Below, piece by piece: positions 17,763 through 25,535 of a DNA stretch of 64,000 nucleotides (the first letter of the stretch is position 1; every line of letters starts with the position of its first letter). Source of the DNA: Promicromonospora umidemergens. GTDB lineage: Bacteria > Actinomycetota > Actinomycetes > Actinomycetales > Cellulomonadaceae. Below the pieces are notes generated by a model that saw only the letters and a program-made list of their open reading frames with translations, was not told the origin of the DNA and ran no database searches. Made by a program: the position numbers and the translations under genes. The stretch is taken from contig NZ_JAMTCT010000005.1 in NCBI RefSeq assembly GCF_024171995.1, forward strand, positions 62,001 through 126,000, read 5' to 3'.

Positions 17763-19184
17763 ATGTCAGATCTGATCGTCACCACGACCGAGGGCCACGT
17801 TCGCGGCCGCGCCGACGCCGGAGCGCACGTCTACCTCGGCATCCCGTACGCGGCGGGTCCGGTGGGTGCTGCCCGGTTCGCCGAGCCGGCCGACCACGCC
17901 CCCTGGACCGACGTGCTGGACGGGACACAGCCCGGCCCGACGGCGCCCCAGCTGCGCCGCGACGGATTCGGCGCCCTGGACATGGCGCCGTTCTTCGGGC
18001 CGGGGTGGATCAAGGGTGAGGACTACCTGACGGCCGACGTGTGGGCCCCGGCCGAGGCCCGGAACAGACCCGTCATGGTGTTCGTGCACGGCGGCGGGTT
18101 CACCGCCGGTTCCAGCAGGACGCCGCTGTACGACGGCCGAGCCTTCGCCCGCGACGGGGTGGTGCTCGTGACGCTCAACTACCGGCTGGGCATAGCCGGC
18201 TTCCTGGACATCCCGGGCGCACCCGCCAACCGGGGGCTGCTCGACGTCGTGGCCGCGCTGCGCTGGGTCCGGCGGAACATCGAGGCCTTCGGCGGCGACC
18301 CGGACGACGTCACGTTGTTCGGCCAGTCCGCCGGCGCGACGATCGTCAGCGGGATCCTGGCGACGCCGAGCGCCGACGGCCTCTTCCGGCGCGCCATCGT
18401 GCAGAGCGGCAACGCGATGGGCGCGTTCAGCACGGAGCAGGCGGCACGGGTCACGGCGGCCGCGGCAGCCGACCTGGGCGTCGAACCGGACGTCGCCGGG
18501 ATCGGTCAGGTGCCGGACGACCGGCTCGTCGAGGCGGCGGGGCGACTCGGCGGGGTCGATCTGCGAACGGACACGCGGTTCGACCCGCTGGTCGGTCTCA
18601 GCCCGTTCAGCCTGGTGCTCGACACCCAGCCGGCCGAGGCCGTCGCGGCGGGCGCGGGCGCCGACGTGACCCTCCTCGTCGGCACCGCTGCTGACGAGGG
18701 CAACCTCTATCTGGTACCGCAAGGCAAGCTGGTCACGTCGACAGAGGACGACCTGCACGACCTCGCGGCCCGGATACACCCTGACCCAGCCGCGGTGGTG
18801 GCGCTCTTCCGCGAACGACGACCGCTGGCCGGGGCCGGGGAGCTTCGCTCAGCGATCCTGGGGGAGGCGCTCTTCGGCGCGGGAAGCCGCGCCCTCGCGG
18901 ACGCGCACGCGGCACAGCGCCGGGCGCCGACCTACACCTACGAGTTCGCCTGGCGGTCCGACGCCGTGGGCGGTCTGCTCGGCGCTGCCCACACCATGGA
19001 GCTGCCGTACGTGTTCGACACCCTGAGCCTGCCGGCCCTGCACGGTGCGGGCAGCCTGCTCGGGACCGGAGAGGCGCCGGCGGCGCTCGCGGCAGAGGTG
19101 CACGGGGCGTGGGTCAGCTTTGCGACGACCGGGGACCCGGGCTGGGCGCGCACGGAGAGGCACCGGTTCACGGGACCGAGGTGA
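17763..19184 (+). CDS. Type B carboxylesterase
   Basis: A 473-aa alpha/beta hydrolase that cleaves carboxylic esters. Visible are the oxyanion-hole segment VFVHGGGF, nucleophile Ser189 in FGQSAGA, a likely acid in TAADEGNLY and the catalytic His in AAHTMELPYVF. There is no signal peptide, so it should be intracellular. The ATG follows AGGAGAAGA. It is co-directional with the MBL gene 22 bp upstream. The natural ester is unknown. Confidence 0.93.
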   Translation: MSDLIVTTTEGHVRGRADAGAHVYLGIPYAAGPVGAARFAEPADHAPWTDVLDGTQPGPTAPQLRRDGFGALDMAPFFGPGWIKGEDYLTADVWAPAEARNRPVMVFVHGGGFTAGSSRTPLYDGRAFARDGVVLVTLNYRLGIAGFLDIPGAPANRGLLDVVAALRWVRRNIEAFGGDPDDVTLFGQSAGATIVSGILATPSADGLFRRAIVQSGNAMGAFSTEQAARVTAAAAADLGVEPDVAGIGQVPDDRLVEAAGRLGGVDLRTDTRFDPLVGLSPFSLVLDTQPAEAVAAGAGADVTLLVGTAADEGNLYLVPQGKLVTSTEDDLHDLAARIHPDPAAVVALFRERRPLAGAGELRSAILGEALFGAGSRALADAHAAQRRAPTYTYEFAWRSDAVGGLLGAAHTMELPYVFDTLSLPALHGAGSLLGTGEAPAALAAEVHGAWVSFATTGDPGWARTERHRFTGPR

Positions 19185-19247
19185 GAACGCCGTTCTGCTC
19201 TTGGCAGAGGACTGAGATCTCGACGAGCGAATCGAACGGGTGTGCCA

Positions 19248-19253
19248 TATGTT
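19248..19253 (+). promoter_or_regulatory. -10 hexamer of the DUF222/HNH gene
   Basis: TATGTT ends 6 nt before the ATG at 19260. Confidence 0.4.
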
Positions 19254-19259
19254 GATGGC

Positions 19260-20881
19260 ATGACGTTCATCGCTGACGCGGCATTGGAAGGCACCGACGA
19301 GTCCCTCTCGTCGGTGCCTTCCGGTGCCGGTCCCGCGGACGGTGCGGCCACGCGCGTCGCCGAGGTCCACGCGGTGCGTGAGCTCATCGCGTCCATGATT
19401 CTGCCGGGTGCCGGTGACACGCCCGGGTCGGTCTCGCAGTTGACCCGGGCCGTGTGGGTGGATCTGCTCGGTGAGCTGGGGGCGGTGAAGAACGCGGTGA
19501 CGGCCACGCAGGCGCGGTTGGCTGTCGCTCTGGAGGAGGCGACCCGGTCCGAGGAGGCCGCGCAGGGCGTCCGGGCGGAGCGGCGGGGTCGTGGTGTGCC
19601 CAACCAGGTGGGTGCGGCGATGCGGTGCAGCCCGCACGCGGGGGCCTCGTTCCTGAGTACGGCCCGGGCGTGGATCACTCAGATGCCGCACACCTTCGAC
19701 GCCCTGCGCGCGGGTGTCCTCTCGCAGTGGCGCGCGACGCTCATGGTGCGGGAGACGTCGCACCTCACGCCGGAGCACCGTGCGCGGATCGATGACGAGA
19801 TCTGCGGGCCCGCGGGTCTGGCGGACCTGGCCCGGATGGGCACCAGGCGACTGATCGCCCGGATCAAGAAGCTGGCAGCAGAGCTGGACGTGCACGCGTG
19901 TGTGAAGCGGAACGCGAAGGCCGTGACGGAGCGGCGGGTCTCGGTACGCCCGGCACCCGACCTGATGGTCTACCTGACCGCGCTCGTGCCGATGCAGCAG
20001 GGCGTGCAGGCCTACGCGCAGCTCAAGGCGCACGCCGACGCCGCCAGGGCCACCGGTGACGAGCGCGGTGCCGGGCAGATCATGGTCGACACCCTGATCG
20101 AACGCGTCACCGGCCGCGAACAGGGGCACGCGGATGATGTGCCGGTGATGATCAATCTGCTGGTCTCCGACCAGGCCCTCTTCGCTGGTGGTGATGAGCC
20201 TGCCGTGGTGCCGGAGGGTATGCCTGCGGGCGCAGGCACCGTCCCGGGCCCGGTGGCACGCAACCTCGTCGCGCACGGGATCGATGCCGGTGCGGCGTGG
20301 TTGCGTGCGATCTACGTCGACCCGCGTGGGCGGTTGCTGGCGACGACGTCGGCGTCCCGGTTCTACCCCAGGGCCTGGCTGCGTTGTTGCGGGCGAGGGG
20401 GCAGGGCGTCTGTGGCACGTCGTGGTGTGACGCGTCGGTGCGGCACCTCGACCACGTCCTTCCGCACGCCGAGGGCGGTCAGACCAGCCTGGACAACGGG
20501 CAGGGGTTGTGTGTCCGGTGCAACCACGCGAAGCAAGCACCGGGGTGGAGGCAGAGGGTCATCGAGGTCGACGGCCGGCACGCGGTGGAGACGGTCACGC
20601 CGACAGGGCACACCCATGTCTCCGTGGCGCCCGCACCACCGGAACCGGTGCGAGAACCGGAACCGGTCGATCGCGAGGTCCGGGACGGCACCGGGCAACC
20701 GCCCCTGGCGTGGACCCGTGCCGTCGGCGTGACCGGCCCCGCGCCCGGGCGCGTCCCCCGCAGCCGGTACAGCAGCGCTTGTCAGGTCGGGTACCCGAGG
20801 GGCGCGATCGCCTACCGGCCCCCGGCGACTCGCCGCCGCCAGAGGCGGTCCGGAGCCGATCTTTCCTGGACCAACACTTAG
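19260..20881 (+). pseudogene. DUF222/HNH endonuclease gene with a one-base frameshift
   Basis: DUF222 proteins with a C-terminal HNH nuclease are abundant in actinobacteria and of unclear role. The DUF222 part is intact from the ATG at 19260 (RELIASMIL, LVPMQQGVQAYAQLKAHADA, GQIMVDTLIERVTG) up to ASRFYP. From there the HNH half continues in the next frame: QGLAALLRARGQGVCGTSWC, HLDHVLPHAEGGQTSLDNGQ, CVRCNHAKQ. The frames join if one C is restored to the C-run at 20366-20369. The HNH residues (HLDH, the N and CVRCNH) are all present, so the loss is recent or an assembly error. The full product would be about 540 aa. Confidence 0.85.
19286..19322. repeat. Perfect 16-bp inverted repeat inside the DUF222 5' coding region
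   Basis: Arms 19286-19301 and 19307-19322 match perfectly around the 5-nt loop TCCCT. It spans codons 9-21 and would form a strong RNA hairpin close to the start codon. Confidence 0.9.
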
Positions 20882-20903
20882 CCCTTGCGCTAAGTGTTGG
20901 TCC
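20868..20903. promoter_or_regulatory. 15-bp inverted repeat: ArsR operator and possible terminator
   Basis: Perfect arms (20868-20882, 20889-20903) built on CAACACTTAGC surround the loop CCTTGC. The left arm contains the TAG stop of the HNH gene. A third half-site, CAATACTTAGCC (20908-20919), overlaps the arsR-type -10. The design fits autorepression by the downstream ArsR protein and could also end the upstream transcript. Confidence 0.7.
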
Positions 20904-20908
20904 CGGTC

Positions 20909-20914
20909 AATACT
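20909..20914 (+). promoter_or_regulatory. -10 hexamer of the ArsR-type gene
   Basis: AATACT ends 7 nt before the ATG at 20922 and lies within the third half-site of the ArsR palindrome. Confidence 0.4.
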
Positions 20915-20921
20915 TAGCCAC

Positions 20922-21257
20922 ATGGCTCAGCATTCGACAGTGCTCGACGGCGTCTTCACCGCTCTCGCCGACCCGACGAGGCGCGCGGTCGTCCGGCGCC
21001 TCGGCGGGGGTCCGGCGAGCGTGGGCGATCTCGCCCGCGAGGCACCCATGACGCTGCCGTCGTTCATGAAGCACGTCCGGGTGCTCGAGTCGAACGGCCT
21101 GATCCGCACCGCCAAGACCGGCCGGGTGCGCACCTGCGAGCTCAACCAGGAGCGGTTCGCGCTCGTGGAGGACTGGCTCGCCGAGCAGCGCAGCCTCTGG
21201 GCCGGTCGCACCGACCGCATGGAGCGGTTCGTCACCCAGTCCAAGGAGAACCAATGA
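20922..21257 (+). CDS. ArsR-family transcriptional regulator
   Basis: 111-aa winged-helix repressor. The recognition helix lies in SVGDLAREAPMTLPSFMKHVRVLE and the wing in IRTAKTGRVRTCELN. The metal-binding ELCVC motif of ArsR/SmtB sensors is absent, so it belongs to the non-metal subgroup usually paired with an AHSA1 protein, as here (4-bp overlap). No ribosome binding site precedes the ATG. Confidence 0.92.
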   Translation: MAQHSTVLDGVFTALADPTRRAVVRRLGGGPASVGDLAREAPMTLPSFMKHVRVLESNGLIRTAKTGRVRTCELNQERFALVEDWLAEQRSLWAGRTDRMERFVTQSKENQ

Positions 21258-21721
21258 ACCCCGATCTCGACCTCCGCATCGAGCGAGTCATCCGCGCACC
21301 GCGCAAGGACGTCTGGGCAGCGTGGATCGACCCCGCGAGCCTCGCCCAGTGGTGGATCCCCGCCCCCACCCGGTGCCGCGTCGACCGGCTCGACGTCCGG
21401 CCCGGCGGTGCCTTCGTCACCCAGATGAGCGACGACGGTACGGAGTTCGTGCCGCACCTCGACGCCTGCTTCCTGGTCGTAGAGGCCCACGAGCGCATCG
21501 TGTTCACCAACGCGATCGACGGCGAGTGGCGCCCCACCAGCCCCGCCCCGGTCCCGATGACGGCAGAGATCCAGCTGCGGGACCACCCGGAGGGCACCGA
21601 CTACCGGATCACCGTCCGCCACGGCGACCCGGCAGCCCGGGCGCGGCACGCGGAGCTGGGCTTCGCCGACGGCTGGGGGACGGTCGTCGGCCAGCTGGCG
21701 CGGCTGGTCGAGAGCGACTGA
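21254..21721 (+). CDS. SRPBCC/AHSA1-domain protein
   Basis: 155 aa of the START-like fold of Aha1-type proteins, with a hydrophobic cavity for a small ligand. Typical segments are RIERVIRAPRKDVWAAWID, LAQWWIPAP, DVRPGGAF, ERIVFTNAID and the C-terminal GWGTVVGQLARLVES. ArsR-AHSA1 pairs are common in actinobacteria, but their ligand is generally unknown. It is translationally coupled to the ArsR gene by a 4-bp overlap. Confidence 0.9.
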   Translation: MNPDLDLRIERVIRAPRKDVWAAWIDPASLAQWWIPAPTRCRVDRLDVRPGGAFVTQMSDDGTEFVPHLDACFLVVEAHERIVFTNAIDGEWRPTSPAPVPMTAEIQLRDHPEGTDYRITVRHGDPAARARHAELGFADGWGTVVGQLARLVESD

Positions 21722-21830
21722 CCCATCCGGCCCGGTCCAGGCCTGCCGCTCGACGCCGGGACCGGGCCGGGGCAGACTGACGACGTCGCGCACACCGGTG
21801 TGCGTGGCGCCGGACGGGAGGGCACACCAC

Positions 21831-23711
21831 ATGGCCGACTACGCGGACGTCTACCGGCGCAGCCTCGCCGACCCCGAGGGGTTCTGGGGTGAGCAGGCGG
21901 CCCTGGTCTCGTGGTTCCGCAAGCCGACCCGCGCGCTCGACGGCGACAGCCCACCGTTCTACCGCTGGTTTCCCGACGGCCGGCTCAACACCTGCTACAA
22001 CGCACTGGACCGGCACGTCATCGCAGGCCGTGGGGACCAGGCCGCGCTGATCTACGACAGCCCGGTGACGGGGTCCACCGCGACGATCACGTACGCGTCG
22101 CTGCTGCAGGACGTCGCCGCGTTCGCCGGCGGCCTGCGCGACCTCGGCGTCGGGCCGGGCGACCGCGTGGTGCTCTACCTGCCGATGGTGCCTGAGGCGG
22201 TCGTCGCGATGCTGGCCTGCGCGCGGCTGGGCGCCGTGCACTCGGTGGTGTTCGGCGGGTTCGCCGCGAACGAGGTGGCCCTCCGGATCGACGACGCCCA
22301 GCCGAAGGTGGTCGTGTCGGCGTCGTGCGGTGTGGAGCCCACGCGGATCGTTGAGTACAAGCCGCTGCTCGACAAGGCGCTCGAGCTGGCCGACCACGAG
22401 CCGGCGTCGTGCGTGGTGCTGCAGCGGCCGCAGGCCGTCGCCACGCTGGTCGAGGGGCGAGACCTGGACTGGGACAGCGTCATGCGCGCCGGGCGGACCA
22501 ACCCCGCGCCGTGCGCCGAGGTCGCGGCGACCGACCCGCTCTACATCCTGTACACGTCGGGCACCACGGGGAAGCCCAAGGGCATCCTGCGCGACAACGG
22601 CGGCCACGCCGTCGCCATGGCGTGGTCGATGCGCAACGTGTACGACGTCGGACCCGGTCAGGTCTGGTGGACGGCGTCCGACGTCGGCTGGGTGGTCGGC
22701 CACTCGTACATCGTCTACGGGCCGCTGATCGCGGGCGCCACCTCCGTGCTGTACGAGGGCAAACCGGTCGGCACGCCGGACGCCGGTGCGTTCTGGCGGG
22801 TGGTCGCCGACCACGGCGTCGAGGCCCTGTTCACCGCACCGACCGCGATCCGCGCGATCAAGAAGGAGGACCCGGAGGGGATCCTCCTGGCCGAGCACGA
22901 CACGTCGTCCCTGCGACACCTGTTCCTCGCGGGGGAGCGGCTCGACCCCGGCACGTACGAGTGGGCGGGACGAGTCCTCAGGGTCCCCGTCATCGACCAC
23001 TGGTGGCAGACCGAGACCGGATGGGCCGTCGTCGCCAACCTGCGTGGGCTGGACCCGATGCCGACCCGGCCCGGTTCGCCGTCGGTCCCGGTGCCGGGCT
23101 TCGACGTACAGGTGCTGCTCCCGGACGGCACGGTCGCCGGGCCGGGGCAGGAGGGCAGCCTCGCGATCCGGCTGCCGCTCCCGCCCGGCACCCTGCAGAC
23201 GCTGTGGCGCGACGACGAGCGGTACGTGTCCTCGTACCTTGCCGCCTACGACGGGTACTACCTCTCCGGCGACGGCGGCTACATCGACGACGACGGGTAC
23301 GTCTACGTCATGGGCCGCACCGACGACGTCATCAACGTCGCCGGGCACCGCCTGTCCACCGGCGCGATCGAAGGTGTGCTCGCGGCGCACCCGGCCGTGG
23401 CGGAGTGCGCGGTGATCGGGGCCGCCGACCCGATCAAGGGGCAGGTGCCGCGCGGGCTCGTGGTGCTCAAGGCCGGCGCCGACCCCAACGGTGTCGCGGC
23501 GGAGCTCGTCGCGGCGGTGCGCGACCAGATCGGTCCGGTCGCGGCGTTCAAGGACGTCCAGGTGGTCGCAGGGCTGCCGAAGACCCGCTCGGGCAAGATC
23601 CTGCGGCGCACCATGCGCCAGCTGGCCGACGGCGAGCACCCGCAGGTGCCGTCCACGATCGAGGACCCGGCAGTGCTGGAGGCGCTGGAGCCCGTGCTGC
23701 GGCGGGAGTGA
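21831..23711 (+). CDS. prpE: Propionyl-CoA synthetase-like acyl-CoA ligase
   Basis: An ATP-dependent acyl-CoA synthetase (AMP-forming) that activates a short acid via an acyl-adenylate. The 626 aa match PrpE length. Motifs: P-loop YTSGTTGKPKGI (about residue 240), WWTASDVGWVVGHSY, WWQTETGW (about 388), YLSGDGG hinge region and the catalytic lysine in TRSGKILRRTM (about 587), which is also the acetylation target in this family. The ATG at 21831 follows GGGAGGG. It stands alone, and no methylcitrate genes are near. Acetate activity is the main alternative. Confidence 0.88.
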   Translation: MADYADVYRRSLADPEGFWGEQAALVSWFRKPTRALDGDSPPFYRWFPDGRLNTCYNALDRHVIAGRGDQAALIYDSPVTGSTATITYASLLQDVAAFAGGLRDLGVGPGDRVVLYLPMVPEAVVAMLACARLGAVHSVVFGGFAANEVALRIDDAQPKVVVSASCGVEPTRIVEYKPLLDKALELADHEPASCVVLQRPQAVATLVEGRDLDWDSVMRAGRTNPAPCAEVAATDPLYILYTSGTTGKPKGILRDNGGHAVAMAWSMRNVYDVGPGQVWWTASDVGWVVGHSYIVYGPLIAGATSVLYEGKPVGTPDAGAFWRVVADHGVEALFTAPTAIRAIKKEDPEGILLAEHDTSSLRHLFLAGERLDPGTYEWAGRVLRVPVIDHWWQTETGWAVVANLRGLDPMPTRPGSPSVPVPGFDVQVLLPDGTVAGPGQEGSLAIRLPLPPGTLQTLWRDDERYVSSYLAAYDGYYLSGDGGYIDDDGYVYVMGRTDDVINVAGHRLSTGAIEGVLAAHPAVAECAVIGAADPIKGQVPRGLVVLKAGADPNGVAAELVAAVRDQIGPVAAFKDVQVVAGLPKTRSGKILRRTMRQLADGEHPQVPSTIEDPAVLEALEPVLRRE

Positions 23712-23801
23712 CATCTGTCATGCACCGACCGTGTGTTTCTCAGCCAGGCTGATGACTTGGTGACACTTACCTGCGCGCATGCGCCGTCGGAGGGTGGGTG
23801 C

Positions 23802-25460
23802 ATGAAGCCAACCCACTTCAGGTCCCCACATCCGATCCCTGCCGACGCGCCGCAGCACGGTGGTGCGTCCGACGGCGCGCAGCATCAGGGCCGATCACGA
23901 CGAGCGCGGCGCCGGGGCGTGGCCCTGCTGACCGTGCTGGGCCTGGCAGGCACGCTCGCGGTGCCCGCAGCGGCCGACGTCCGTCCGGACGGCGCTGAGC
24001 CCGGCGGCGAGCCTGCCGCGCAGGTGGAGTGGGGCGCGTGCCCCGCGGACGTCGCGGCAGGGGCAGTGCCCTACGTCCTGACCTGTGCCAGCGTGCCTGT
24101 GCCGTTGGACTACTCCGATCCGGACGGAGAGCAGATCACGATCGAGATCTCCCGGATGGCCAGCGACAACCCGGCCGAGCGGCGCGGCGTGCTCCTGCTC
24201 AACCCGGGTGGCCCCGGCGGCTCCGGTCTCACGCAGTCGACGCTCTTGGCCTCCCAGGGCCTGCCGGACACCGTGCTGGATGCCTACGACCTGATCGGCA
24301 TGGACACCCGCGGGGTGGGCCACTCGACCCGGGTGGACTGCGAGTTCACCGTCGGCGGCGACTACTTCGGCAACGTCCCGCCGTACGCGGTCGACGACGC
24401 GGCGGTCGTCGAGCGGGCGAAGGTCGTCGAGGCCGCGGCCGAGCAGTGTGCGGCGAACGACGAGAACGGTCTGCTCCGTCACGTGTCGACGGCGAACATG
24501 GCCCGTGACCTGGACAGCATCCGGGCCGCGCTGGGCGAGGAGAAGGCCAGCTTCCTGGGGTACTCCTACGGTTCGTCGCTGGGTGCCGCGTATGCGTCGA
24601 TGTTCCCCGGGACGGCCGACCGGGTGGTGCTCGACAGCATCGTCGGCGACACGCACCTCGACCGGGAGGGCCTGCGCAGGTTCGCCCAGGGGATGGAGCA
24701 GACGTTCCCGGACTTCGCGCGGTGGGCAGCCAAGCGTGACACCGCCTACGGCCTGGGCCGGACTCCGGCGCAGGTGCGCGCCGACTACTTCGAGACCGCC
24801 GAGCAGCTGGACCGTAGTCCCGTCCAGGGTGTCGACGGCACCCTGTTCCGCCAGGTCGTCTTCGTGGGGCTCTACAGCGAGCGGAGCTACGGCAGGACGG
24901 CGCAGGCGTGGCAGTCGCTGCGGGCCGGTGACGGAGCAGCCGCCCGGAGCCTGCTGGAGACGGACCTCTTCGAGGGTGTCCCGTCCAGCGGCACCGTGCC
25001 GAGCAGTGGCGCGTCCAGCGGCGAGGTGTCGCCGATCTCCAACGCTCTGTCGGTGTTCCTTGCCACGACCTGCAACGACGTCGAATGGCCCGAGGACGTC
25101 AACACCTACCGCAAGGCCGTGGCAGAGGACCGCAAGAAGTTCCCGCTGTTCGGCGCGGCGTCGGCCAACATCGTGCCCTGTGCCTACTGGCCCGAGCCGA
25201 TCGAGCCGCCGGTGCAGGTCGCCGAGGCGGGCCGGAGCAACGTGCTGATCCTCCAGAACCGGCGGGACCCCGTCACCCCGCTGGCCGGTGGCAAGCAGCT
25301 GCACGAGAAGTTCGGTGACCGGTCGCGGCTGGTGACCGTCGACGGCAGCGGTCACGGTGTCTACGTGCTCGGGGGCAACGCGTGTGCGCTGAACGTCGCG
25401 ACGACCTATCTGGTCGACGGTGAGATGCCGCGGCGCGACGTGTCCTGCCGGGCGGCCTGA
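23802..25460 (+). CDS. Secreted TAP-like alpha/beta-hydrolase (peptidase S33 type)
   Basis: A 552-aa predicted exported serine peptidase like the Streptomyces tripeptidyl aminopeptidases (SlpD/E, TAP). A long basic N-region leads to a hydrophobic signal segment (GVALLTVLGLAGTLAVPAAA, about residues 38-58). The fold shows LLLNPGGPGGSG (oxyanion region), nucleophile GYSYGS (about residue 251), Asp in LQNRRDPVTP and His in DGSGHGVY, with the TAP C-terminal domain following. The ATG follows GGAGGGTGGGT. It is monocistronic, closed by the hairpin at 25486. Confidence 0.92.
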   Translation: MKPTHFRSPHPIPADAPQHGGASDGAQHQGRSRRARRRGVALLTVLGLAGTLAVPAAADVRPDGAEPGGEPAAQVEWGACPADVAAGAVPYVLTCASVPVPLDYSDPDGEQITIEISRMASDNPAERRGVLLLNPGGPGGSGLTQSTLLASQGLPDTVLDAYDLIGMDTRGVGHSTRVDCEFTVGGDYFGNVPPYAVDDAAVVERAKVVEAAAEQCAANDENGLLRHVSTANMARDLDSIRAALGEEKASFLGYSYGSSLGAAYASMFPGTADRVVLDSIVGDTHLDREGLRRFAQGMEQTFPDFARWAAKRDTAYGLGRTPAQVRADYFETAEQLDRSPVQGVDGTLFRQVVFVGLYSERSYGRTAQAWQSLRAGDGAAARSLLETDLFEGVPSSGTVPSSGASSGEVSPISNALSVFLATTCNDVEWPEDVNTYRKAVAEDRKKFPLFGAASANIVPCAYWPEPIEPPVQVAEAGRSNVLILQNRRDPVTPLAGGKQLHEKFGDRSRLVTVDGSGHGVYVLGGNACALNVATTYLVDGEMPRRDVSCRAA

Positions 25461-25485
25461 CCGATCCGAGATCCGGGACGAGGTG

Positions 25486-25514
25486 GAGCGCGCGGTCCCA
25501 GGGACCGCGCGCTC
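25486..25514. terminator. Hairpin after the TAP-like gene
   Basis: A 14-bp perfect GC-rich stem (25486-25499 with 25501-25514) around a single A. No U-tract follows. It separates the peptidase from the GH20 gene. Confidence 0.7.
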
Positions 25515-25523
25515 TCGCCGCGT

Positions 25524-25529
25524 TAGGGT
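25524..25529 (+). promoter_or_regulatory. -10 hexamer of the GH20 gene
   Basis: TAGGGT ends 6 nt before the GTG at 25536. Confidence 0.5.
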
Positions 25530-25535
25530 GACGCC

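Noticed and set aside
21609-23714. A 701-codon minus-strand open frame
   Set aside because: It lies antisense to the prpE-like gene and has Arg/His/Gly-rich composition typical of an antisense frame.
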